This document shows positions 25,926-35,308 of a stretch of 64,000 bases of DNA, one piece after another. Position 1 is the stretch's first letter; every line of letters begins with the position of its first letter. The position numbers and the translations under genes are program-made. A model generated the notes under the pieces. The model made no database searches. It was not told where the DNA came from and saw only the letters and a list, made by a program, of their open reading frames with translations. This stretch comes from Candidatus Poribacteria bacterium (lineage in GTDB: Bacteria > Poribacteria > WGA-4E > GCA-2687025): the NCBI GenBank assembly GCA_018644665.1, contig JABGQA010000058.1, positions 233,793-297,792 of the forward strand, in the 5' to 3' direction.

Positions 25926-28900
25926 TCAGTCGTCGAGATCCGCTCGCAGCACGACGCCGTAGTCCTGCGCCCCGTAGAGCGCGCCGCCGTGCAGTTCGAT
26001 GTGTGTCAGGGGTTCCGCGTGACGGGATATCCTGGCCCACGGGCCGTCGGGCGACGCGGCCCGGTACACGCCGCCGTTGGTGAGGACGAACGCCGCGCCG
26101 TCGCGGGCCGCGACCGATCGGATCACCGGCGGCGTCAGGGGCACGGCCTGCCAGTCTCCGTCCACCTGCGCTCGGAAGACCCCACGGTCCGTCGCTACGT
26201 ACAGGGCGCCCTCTAGCACTGCGAGCCCACGCGCCTCCATCGCGTCCGGCGTCGTCGTCGCGAGGCGCCAGGAGGCCGCCGCGTCTGCGGACGCGTAGAT
26301 GTCACCTCCGGTCGCGGCGACGTAGAGCGTGGTCTCTGACGCCGCGAGCGCCAGGGCCTGGGACATCGGCGCTTCTTCGCCAACCGGCGTCCAACTGAGG
26401 GGCGCTCTCCCGCGTCGCGCGGCCCGTTTGGCGCGTTCCGCTGGTCGGAGGCCGGCTTCCTCCTTGTCGGGCGCCGGGTTCGCGCCGCGAAATACGCCCG
26501 CGCCGTAGACTCCCGCGTACAGCGTCTCCCCAAGCCGTGCCATACCCCGCACATCGGACGTGGGCAGGCCGTCATTCTCAGGCCGCCACTTGCTGCCGAA
26601 GCTCCGCAGCACGCCTCGGTCCGCCGTGGCGACATACGCCGCGCCATCGAGTACCGCCGCCGCCGTGATCGCGTGTGAAACATCGGGGGAGCGGCCACCT
26701 CCGCGCCCGCCATGGCTGGACAGCAGCAACCCCTGCCCATTGACCACGTACACGCGCGCGTCGTCGTGAAGGAGGACGCGGGCGTCATCGACCCGCACGC
26801 GCATGGTCTCACGCGCGTGACGGGAGAGCTGTTCCGCGGAGGCGTACATGCCACCGTCCGCCGTCCCCGCGTAGATCGTGTCGCCGACCACCGCGATCCA
26901 GGCGGCGTCGAGGTCCATCTCGGCCGGCGTGGATTGGCGCCACGAGCCGGTCGCGGCATCCATGACGTAGAGGCCATCACCCCGCGTGCCTGCGTACAGC
27001 ACGCCGTTCGCCGCCGTCAGCGCGACAATGTCGTTCGACGGCGCGTCCACGGGCGCCCATGTCGTCCCGTCGTCACAGGATACATGCAGCCGATCGTCCA
27101 CGACGGCATACAGCCGATCACCCATCGCTGTGATGGCGCGCATGGGATGTGGCGGGCTCTGCAGCCCCTGGTTGACTGGCTGCCATCCGTTGTCATCGTC
27201 GCGCCACCGATGCACTCCGCCGCCGTACCGGCCACCTGCGTAGATCGCCCCGCGGTAGGCGCGTAACGCCCAGACGCGCACGTCGCTGAGACCGATGTTC
27301 ACCCAGGAAGCGCCACCGTCCGTGGACCTGTACACGCCGTCCATGTCCGTGCCGACGTAAACACCCTCGGCCGATGCCCACAGGGCCTGGCCTACGCCAC
27401 CTAGTGGGCCTTCGGGCTCTGCGGACGTGGGTTCCCAGGTCCACGTCGCGGCGTTCAACCGATACAGACTGCCGCCCGCGGTCGTGTACAGGCGGCCATC
27501 GTGTGCGGCGAGGGCTCCACCCCTCTGTCCGCGCAGCCCACCGCCTGTCTTGCGCCACCTCGGCTGCACGCCCCCGTGGCGCCAAACCGTCCCCAGCGCG
27601 CTCGCGAACACGTACCCTCCACAGCCCTGGAGGGCCGCGATCTTCCCCGGGTGGGGCCCATATCCCCAGACATCGTCAGTTGTCAGCGTCCACGACCGGT
27701 ACAAGTCGTCCCAGCGGTAGATGCCCGCAACCGCCCCGCCGGACGTCTGCGCCGTGCCCGCCCAGAGCGACGGGCCCACGGCCGCGATACAGGTTACGCG
27801 CTGACTGTCCAGGCCGGCGGACATGACTCGCCAGAGCATGCCGACCCCATCCGACGCCTGCACGCCGGCGGCGGTCGCGACGAAGATGCGACCGCCACTC
27901 ACGGCCAGGCCACCGGACATCATCCTCATTCCCGGCTGCCACGCCGCGCCGTCGTCGCTGAGAGTGTACAAGCCATGCCCGCCGCTCATCATCAGGCGGC
28001 GGTGAGTTCCGCGAAGGAGGCGACGCCGGGCCCAGCCGGATCGTCGCTTGCCAGGCGCATGAGGACGGAGCGCCACGTTTCGCCACCATCACCTGACCGG
28101 TACGCCCCCTGTCGAGACGCGGCCAGCAGGCCTGCCGCAGCCGCGCCGACGGCGGTGAACCGAACGTCCGCGGACGGGCCAGCGTGGGCGTTCCAGATGC
28201 CCCGACCCGCGTCGTAACGATGAACGGCGAGGCCCGAGTTCTCGAACAGCGCGCCGTTGTGCACGAGCAGGTCGCTGACGTGAAGCGCGCCCAGCCCACG
28301 GGTCACCCCAACCCACGATGCGGCGTCATCCAGGGAGCGGAACACCCCGAGGTATCCGACTCCTACGAACAGACCGCCGTCCGTGGCCGCGAGCGCTGTC
28401 GGGGAGTGAGCGGGCAGGCCGCCGCCGAGCTCCGACGGCCGGTCGCCGCGCACCCGGAAGACGCCCTCCTGTGTGCTCGCGTACACATCGCCGTCGCGGG
28501 TCGCGATGTGCCGCACTGCCGCGTCGAGCAGCCCCGGGGCCACCGCATCCCAGCGCGTGGCGGCGCTACGCAGTTCGTAGACGCCACCGCGCTTTGCACC
28601 CGCATAGAGCGTCGGGCCGTCGCCGTGTAGGACTGAGATAGGCTCTGAGAGACCGGCGCGGGTCGCGGGGTTCCATACGCGCCTGGCTTGATCGCGTGTG
28701 TACAGCCCGTCGGACGTCAGGATGTGTAACCGGCCTCCGGCGACCGCGAGCCGGGGCCGTGTTCGGCCAGGGATGGGCGGGTCGAGGCGGCGCCACGTGT
28801 CGCCGTCATCCGTAGATCGCGCGACCAGCCAGTTGGTGTCGCCGCCCGGGAGACTTCCCACGACCCATACGACGCCGTCGGAGACGCGCAGGACGACTAT

Positions 28901-29302
28901 CTCCTTCAGGCACGCCGGCAGTTCGACGGGGTGCCACGCCTTGAGGTCGGCCGACCGGTGGAGGTCGCCTTCGCCGTGCGTCAGAACGAAGTCGCCCGCG
29001 ACGGCAACGCGGTTGACCGTCGGCCACTCACTCGGCGTCTCGACCCGGGACCACGTGTCGCCGTCGTTCGTCGAACGGAACAGACCCGATCGCCCAACCG
29101 CCGCGTATAGCTCTCCGGCCGGGCCGACCGCCAAGGACGACACCCAACCGCCATACGGGCCTCCCGTCGGCTTCCATTGCAGCGTGTCGGCCCGCCCGGG
29201 CCACGCCGCGATGAGTCCGCACACGATGCCGCACGCCAGAGCCACCTTGGCGCCGCCGACATGCTTCATGCAGGGCCGTCTTCCGCCAACGCCCGTGGCC
29301 AT
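25926..29302 (-). pseudogene. Secreted beta-propeller protein gene split by one frameshift
   Basis: Two overlapping minus-strand frames form one gene. The upstream part (29302 to 27992) has a Shine-Dalgarno GGAG seven bases before ATG 29302, a signal peptide (VALACGIVCGLIAAW) and repeated YCF48/BNR-type blades such as GELYAAVGRSGLFRSTNDGD. It ends VASFAELTAA-stop. The second frame continues at once with LMMSGGHGLYTLSDDG down to the stop at 25926. The intact neighbour (29427-32789) spans the same junction without a break (AEAFVELRGTLLMATARAV). A single-base change in the GCCGCC tract at ~27993-27998 explains it. It is either a recent pseudogene or an assembly error; programmed frameshifting is unlikely because no slippery A/T heptamer is present. 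Confidence 0.8.
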
Positions 29303-29426
29303 TGCTGCGCTCCTGCGATGGTGTGACGCACAGGTGAACTCACCGTGGACAGTACACACGGCCGATCGACAAGGCCGTTGACATGCGACAGGCTACTCGC
29401 GGCGGCGCCTTACCGCCCGGTCGCAG

Positions 29427-32400
29427 TCATTCGACAAGATCCGCCCTTAGCACGACGCCGTATTCCCGCGACGCGTAGAGACTGCCGTCCAGGAGCGCGA
29501 TGTGCGTCAGACCACGCGCGTCGTAGCGGGTCCGCTCCCACGAGCCATCGGGCGCGGACGCGCGATAGACAGTGCTATCCGTCAGCACGTACGCCACGCC
29601 GTCGCCGACCGCGGCCGCGTGAATGAACGGCGGCGTCAGAGGGACGCCTTCCCACTGACCGGCCGCGGTGAGTTTGAACACGCCGGCATCCGTCGCTACG
29701 TACCATTCCTTCCCCGAGGTGGCCATGCCGCGAGGGTCCATGCCGTCGTGGAGCGAGCCCGTCAGCCGCCAAGAGACGCCGCCATTGGCGGATGCAAGGA
29801 TGTCCCCTCCCGCTATGCCGACGTAGAGCATCGTCTCCGACGCCGCGATGGCGGTTACCTCCCTCAGGGCCGCGTTGTCGCCGACGGGCTCCCAGCGCAG
29901 TGTGACGTGCACTGGGCGTCCCGGGCGCCGCCTCGTCGTGGTGAGCAGATCCCCTACCATGCGCTCCCTGGCGCGGAACACCCCGGCTCCGTGCGCCGCC
30001 GCGTACAGCCGCGAGCCCGCCCGCGCGAAGCCCCGCACGTCGAGGGTGGGCAGACCTTCGTTCACCGGCGTCCATTCGCCCTCGTGGTAACGCAGCACAC
30101 CCCTATCGCCTGTGGCGACGTACATGGAGTCGAGGCGTGGGGCGCCGCCGTTGATCGTGGCAGCCGGCTTCTGCAGTCGAGCGCCCGTGAATCCGCCGTC
30201 GATCGACCGGATCAGGCCGCCGGGCGCGCTGAACACGACGGCCCCGTCGTGCGCGGATAGGACGCGGCCGCGGGGCAGCCGCAAGCGTCCGACGGAATGC
30301 CTCGCCTGCCGGAGGGCGTCGGCATCAACGTAGACGCCTCCGTCGCTGCCTCCCGCGTAGACGACTCCTCCCACCGCGGTCACCCACTGAGCGGCCACGC
30401 GCGTCTCCACGGGGCCAGAATGCCGCCATCTGCGCCCGACCTGCTCCATAACGTGGACACCATCGCCACGCGTAGCCTCGTAGATGCGCCCGTACGCCGA
30501 CCGCGTCGCCACGACGTTCGTCGCGGGCCCAGCGACCGGTTCCCAGGTCCGGCCGTTGTCGCCGGATGCGGATAGGCCGTGCCGGTCGAGGGCATACAGC
30601 CGTTCCCCAAGCGTGACGACCGACGACGTCGATTGCCGGCCGCGCCCGTCACCGCGGTTCAGACGCTGCCATGCGCCTGCTCCAGGGCGCAGCCGCTGTG
30701 CTCCGCCCCTCGGTGGGGAGCCCGCGTAGATGACGCCCCCGTATTCGTACAGGACCGAGACGGATCGCTTGGGGAGGCCGGCGTGCGCCCACGACGCGCC
30801 ACCATCAGTAGACACCTGGACGCCTTGACCCTCCGTGCCGACGTAGATGCGGTCGCGCGTGGCCCACATCGCAGAAGCGCGCGCCACCAACGGCTCCGGC
30901 GCGCCGCTCGACGCGGGCTCCCAGGTCAGCGTGGCGGGGTCGAGGCGCAGCAGTCTCCCTTCTGCCACGGCGTGCAACACTCCGCGATACGTCGCGATGC
31001 CCTTGTCGAACGGGCCGCCGTCGAGCTGCTGCCACTTGCCGTGCGGACCACCGTAGCGCCATATGGCGCCTTCCGCGTAGGCCCAGACGCTCCCGTCCGA
31101 CTCGGCGAAAGCCTCGACTTCATCGGGCCCCTGATCAGGGCCCCACGGGTTGGCGGTCGTCAGAGCCCACGACTCGCCCAGATCGTCGGAGCGGTATATC
31201 CCCGCGCGCGGCCCCTGGTGAACCGCTCCGGTCCCGGCCCAGAGCGTCCTTCCCACCCCGGCAAGGCAGGACACTCGTCTGTTCGTCAGGCCCCAGACCG
31301 CCCGCCGCCACGTAAATCCGCCATCGTCCGACCTATGCACGCCGTCGCTGTCGCCGACGAAGAGGCTGTCGTCGATGACCGCCAACGGGCCGGACACTTC
31401 CCGCGCCAAGGTCTCCCACGAGCTGCCGTCGTCACTGAGGCGGTGTACCGCGCGCGCCGTGGCCATCAGCAGCGTTCCGCGCAGTTCCACGAATGCCTCT
31501 GCCCCCGATACGGGCGGAAGGTCCCGCTCTTGCCGGACGAATTGGCCGGCCCATGTGTCGTACCCGTGGCTCGACACGCGTCTCCCGTACACCCCGGCCG
31601 CGAGGGAATCCAGGGATCCGGCGCCGACCCCAACGACGCGGATGTCCGGTGAAAGCGGCGTGGAACTGTCCCACGAAGTCGCGCCTGGGCTGTAACGGTG
31701 GAGCGCGTCGCCCGATCTCGCGATGAGAGCGCCGCCGTGGACCACCAGAGCGCCGATCTTCCGCGCTGCCAGACCGTGATGCGCCGTCTGCCATGAGCGT
31801 CCGTCGTCGCGTGACCGCCAGACCCCGTTGTCGCCGCCGGCAAGCAGCGTGCCGCCTCCAGCGACCACGAGCGCAGTCGGCGGCTCGCCCACCCGCGTCA
31901 TGGGCAGGTCCCGTGACGTCTGGCCATCGGCCTCCGCGAGGAACACCCCGACGTCCGTGGCTGCGTAAGCGGCGCCGTCACGCGCAACAAGTCGTGTCAC
32001 GGCGGCGCCGAGGGGAGACGACGCCATGGAGGTCCAACGCCTCGTGCGCCTATCGAGACGGAGCACGCCGCCGCCCGCCGTGCCTGCGTATAGGGTGGCT
32101 CCGTCCGAGCCTAGCGCGGTGACCGGCTCGTCGAGCCCTTCTGGGTGCACGGGCCGCCACACGCGCGCGGCCTCGTCTCGGACGTAGACGCGTTCGGCGG
32201 CCGCCACATAGAGGGCGCCGTCGACAGAGGCGATGCCGCGCGGCGGGCCGCCGGGGATCGCTGGGCTGAGCCGCTGCCAATGATCGCCGTCGTCGGTTGA
32301 TCGGAGGAGCATGGTGTTGTCGCCGCTGCCTCCTCCGTCAACGGCCACGCACACGGAGCCAGCGACGCAAGCAAGGGCGCCCAGGCCCTCCCCAACCACA

Positions 32401-32789
32401 GTCATCCACGGCCGAGACGGCCGAGGCCGCGTGTACCCAAGGTCGAGGCGGGTCCATGCTTGGAGGTCGGAAGACCGGTACAGGCCACTCGGCCCGTGTG
32501 CGTACACGAACATCGCCGAGGCCGCGACGCGCGTGACACTGTCCAGCGCGGCCGGCGTCTCGGCCCGTGCCCACTCGTGGCCGTCGCCCGGTGAGTGGAA
32601 CAAGCCGGCCGGCCCGGCCGCGGCATAAAGCCTGTCGTGCGGGTCGATCGCGAGGTCCAGGATGTGCCCGCCGTATGGGCCGTCCGTGGCGCGCCATTTG
32701 CCGACATCGGCGCGCGCTCCTTGCGCCACGGCAACGCACAACAGGATGGCCCAAGCGAACCCGAAGGAGGACGTGTGAATGCGTGCCAT
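29427..32789 (-). CDS. Secreted multi-blade beta-propeller protein (YCF48/BNR type, 1120 aa)
   Basis: It starts at ATG 32789 with GGAGAG upstream and a signal peptide (FGFAWAILLCVAVAQGARA). The mature protein is a long series of ~40-residue blades of the form LYAAAGPAGLFHSPGDGHEW, GIYRSDDLGESW and VYAGGSDGGVYVDADAL, in the Ycf48/sortilin/exo-sialidase-repeat class: [A/V]-[x]-T-x-x-G-[V/L]-[Y/F]-R-S-x-D-x-G-x-[S/T]-W. Such proteins scaffold complexes or bind ligands; no catalytic site is known for this form. It lies 67 bases upstream of its frameshifted paralogue, a tandem duplication of the whole gene. Probably periplasmic or extracellular; role unknown. Confidence 0.85.
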   Translation of the reverse strand: MARIHTSSFGFAWAILLCVAVAQGARADVGKWRATDGPYGGHILDLAIDPHDRLYAAAGPAGLFHSPGDGHEWARAETPAALDSVTRVAASAMFVYAHGPSGLYRSSDLQAWTRLDLGYTRPRPSRPWMTVVGEGLGALACVAGSVCVAVDGGGSGDNTMLLRSTDDGDHWQRLSPAIPGGPPRGIASVDGALYVAAAERVYVRDEAARVWRPVHPEGLDEPVTALGSDGATLYAGTAGGGVLRLDRRTRRWTSMASSPLGAAVTRLVARDGAAYAATDVGVFLAEADGQTSRDLPMTRVGEPPTALVVAGGGTLLAGGDNGVWRSRDDGRSWQTAHHGLAARKIGALVVHGGALIARSGDALHRYSPGATSWDSSTPLSPDIRVVGVGAGSLDSLAAGVYGRRVSSHGYDTWAGQFVRQERDLPPVSGAEAFVELRGTLLMATARAVHRLSDDGSSWETLAREVSGPLAVIDDSLFVGDSDGVHRSDDGGFTWRRAVWGLTNRRVSCLAGVGRTLWAGTGAVHQGPRAGIYRSDDLGESWALTTANPWGPDQGPDEVEAFAESDGSVWAYAEGAIWRYGGPHGKWQQLDGGPFDKGIATYRGVLHAVAEGRLLRLDPATLTWEPASSGAPEPLVARASAMWATRDRIYVGTEGQGVQVSTDGGASWAHAGLPKRSVSVLYEYGGVIYAGSPPRGGAQRLRPGAGAWQRLNRGDGRGRQSTSSVVTLGERLYALDRHGLSASGDNGRTWEPVAGPATNVVATRSAYGRIYEATRGDGVHVMEQVGRRWRHSGPVETRVAAQWVTAVGGVVYAGGSDGGVYVDADALRQARHSVGRLRLPRGRVLSAHDGAVVFSAPGGLIRSIDGGFTGARLQKPAATINGGAPRLDSMYVATGDRGVLRYHEGEWTPVNEGLPTLDVRGFARAGSRLYAAAHGAGVFRARERMVGDLLTTTRRRPGRPVHVTLRWEPVGDNAALREVTAIAASETMLYVGIAGGDILASANGGVSWRLTGSLHDGMDPRGMATSGKEWYVATDAGVFKLTAAGQWEGVPLTPPFIHAAAVGDGVAYVLTDSTVYRASAPDGSWERTRYDARGLTHIALLDGSLYASREYGVVLRADLVE

Positions 32790-32897
32790 GCGCTTCGTCT
32801 CTCCTCGGTCCGCCGTGCAAGGGCGTGGGGCGAGGCGACCGGCTGCTACCATTTGAGTATACAGAACACGTGGGGACGGCGACTCGAGCGGCACAGG

Positions 32898-35060
32898 CTA
32901 CGCAGGCCGGGCGACATGCGCGTCCATCCACGCCGCGAGGTCGGCGTCGTTCGTAAGCGCGGCCGCTGCCGTGTTGCGGCCGTCGACGGGGCTCGTGACG
33001 AGTGTCGGGCGCGGTTGCAGCGCCGCGACGAGGTCGGGGATGTCCCCCACTGTCAACACGCCCGGGACGAGCGCGTCATGCGGGAGGTGGCAATGCGCGC
33101 GGTCGAGCAGGCCCGCGTATCCAGCGAGCATCCCGCGCGCGACAGCGCACGTGACGTGTCCTTCATAGAGCGCGGTGAGCACGGCGAGTAGGCCGCCACC
33201 CGGCTCCGACACGTTAGGGTCTGGGTCGTCGCCGATGAGCGGATCTGCGAAGTCCTCTGGGTTTGTCGCCGCGAACGAATCGCCCCACACGCCGACATCG
33301 GCCCACGTCGCGCGCAGATGGCGCGCGAGTCCGCGCATGGCCCGCAGCTTCGCGCCCAGCAGCGATCCGCCGAGCATCCACTCGGTGGCGGACATCGACG
33401 TGACCGCGCCGCGCCACGTCCGGTCGCTGCCCGGCTGCAGCTCACCGGTCATCGGCAGGTCGGCGAGACACACCGCGATGTCCCGCGCGAGCAGGCCCGC
33501 GATCTCCTCGGCGCGGTTGGCGAGGAAGCCACGTTTCCCTTGCTGCGCCACGCAGAGAACGACGGCCCGCCCGGTAGACTCCGACGGTGTCAGCGTGAGA
33601 ACGGCCATCTCCGCGCCCGAAGCCGAGCGCATTGACTCGCGTCGCGTCCGAACGCCGTCCACGTCGGTGCTACGCGTGGCCAGCACACGCATCAGGTCGC
33701 CGGGCTCCGTGTCCCCGAGCATCGCCGTCCATCTCCTCCGCAGGCGGGCGACGCGCTCTGGTGGCGTCAGCGCCGCCAACTCGGCGCGCGCGTTGGCCAG
33801 GCGCTCCCGTCCGACGCGCCTGAACGCCTCGAAGGCAGGTCGTACGCGCAGGCGAGCGCGCGTCTCGGCGGGGAGACAGGTCAGCGCCGTCTCGTCGCGT
33901 CGCTCTTGGTTCTCATCGGGAATCGGGATGCCGTACCATCGATGCAGCGCCCCGTGGATCAAACGCCGGTGTTCGATGCCGACCTGATTACAGTGCGTCG
34001 CCTCTGGCGGCGACCCGGTGAGAACGCCCGCCCCGTGTGTGTAGGAGAGACGGTCCTCGGCGTCGTAGAAGCCGTACACGCGCTGCAGTCTCTGCCATAC
34101 GGGATCACGTTCGCGATGCCAGGCGAACTCGTGCGCGTAGATCAGCCGACGCGGAGCGATCGACGCGACGATCGCCCACGGCAGGAACCCGTCCCGCCCG
34201 CTGAGTCGCAGGTTCCGCGTCGATTCCCACGAGCCGCTTCCCATGTAGTTGAAGGTGGCCTCCGCGTCGGGGGGCAACGGGTATTCGGCCTCAGGCTGCG
34301 GGCCACCGAAGTTGAACGGGATCGCGCATGACACGCGTTCGTCCAGGGCCGCGGCGACGGCCGCGGGATCGCCGCCGCCAGCGACCGCGCCTATGAGGAT
34401 GATCGCGCCCGGGTCCACGGTGTCGCGCGTCAGCAGCAGGTCGATGCTGCGTCGGATGTCCTGGACCATCCACCCCATGAGGCTGTCGCCGATGACGTGG
34501 AGTTGCGCCGCGGTAACGTAGCGGAACCGATAGTCCTGTCGAGGGCCGGGGGCGTGGTAACGCCTCTCTCCGTAACCGAGTTGGTCCATGACGAGGACAT
34601 GGCAACCGGCGCGCGCCCAAGTGACGCCCATGTCCTGCAGTTCGCCCTGATGCTTGCCGTTGTGGTGGCTATGCACGATCACAATGGCCGGCGCCGGTCC
34701 CGCTTCACGTATGGGACAGTAAAGATTGGCCGTCACGAACACGCCCTGCCGACTCTCGTACACCACGTTCTCGATGCGGTAGCCGTCGGCCTCGATCGAG
34801 GCCGTCACGTGAGTGTCAGGCGGCTCACCGTCCTCGACGGGCGGGCCCAGCGAACGACGGAGGGCCGCGAGACTCGGACGTGAGAACGCCTCCCACTCGT
34901 CTCTGCTCGATACCCGCGCCCAGAGCGCCGAGTCGCGTCGGTTGGCCTCCGCCTGTCGACCGGCGAGGTCCGCGCGGGCCGCGGCGATCGCGCGATGCCG
35001 CTCGTCGGCGCTGAGCACGTTGCCGTCGATGTCCCGGATGGTGTCTGCCGCGGTCGCCAT
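32898..35060 (-). CDS. Double alpha/beta-hydrolase-fold protein, acetylxylan-esterase-like (720 aa)
   Basis: Starts at ATG 35060 (MATAADTIRDIDGN) with GGGGAG six bases upstream. Residues ~95-330 form an alpha/beta-hydrolase core (ENVVYESRQGVFVTANLYCP, PAIVIVHSHHNGKHQGE, HVLVMDQLGYGERR). The nucleophile elbow, normally G-x-S-x-G-G, reads LIGAVAGGGDPA, without serine. A second hydrolase-like unit (~530-720) has VGVWGDSFAATN, where a Ser does lie in a G-x-S-x-A elbow, and ends near TLVTSPVDGRN. Family members are annotated as acetylxylan esterases or prolyl-oligopeptidase-like. No signal peptide, so it is probably cytoplasmic. Activity uncertain because of the elbow. Confidence 0.78.
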   Translation of the reverse strand: MATAADTIRDIDGNVLSADERHRAIAAARADLAGRQAEANRRDSALWARVSSRDEWEAFSRPSLAALRRSLGPPVEDGEPPDTHVTASIEADGYRIENVVYESRQGVFVTANLYCPIREAGPAPAIVIVHSHHNGKHQGELQDMGVTWARAGCHVLVMDQLGYGERRYHAPGPRQDYRFRYVTAAQLHVIGDSLMGWMVQDIRRSIDLLLTRDTVDPGAIILIGAVAGGGDPAAVAAALDERVSCAIPFNFGGPQPEAEYPLPPDAEATFNYMGSGSWESTRNLRLSGRDGFLPWAIVASIAPRRLIYAHEFAWHRERDPVWQRLQRVYGFYDAEDRLSYTHGAGVLTGSPPEATHCNQVGIEHRRLIHGALHRWYGIPIPDENQERRDETALTCLPAETRARLRVRPAFEAFRRVGRERLANARAELAALTPPERVARLRRRWTAMLGDTEPGDLMRVLATRSTDVDGVRTRRESMRSASGAEMAVLTLTPSESTGRAVVLCVAQQGKRGFLANRAEEIAGLLARDIAVCLADLPMTGELQPGSDRTWRGAVTSMSATEWMLGGSLLGAKLRAMRGLARHLRATWADVGVWGDSFAATNPEDFADPLIGDDPDPNVSEPGGGLLAVLTALYEGHVTCAVARGMLAGYAGLLDRAHCHLPHDALVPGVLTVGDIPDLVAALQPRPTLVTSPVDGRNTAAAALTNDADLAAWMDAHVARPA

Positions 35061-35308
35061 GGCGTCTCCCCGGTTCCGATGCGCGTCGCGCGTGCAGAGA
35101 ATACCTCGGCTGCGCCTGCCCAGCGAGCGTCCCGACCGCCGCGCCGCCAGGCCGGGACACGCGCGAAGCCGCTCGCGCAGGGCCCAGCCAGATGGATGGC
35201 GGCGTCGGGCATCGCCGTGCTGCACCGAGACGGAGACGGCGGACGTAGATTAGCGTGGGCGCATGGTAGCGGACGCCAACGGGGCAGGGCCGTACGGACG
35301 GGGGACCG

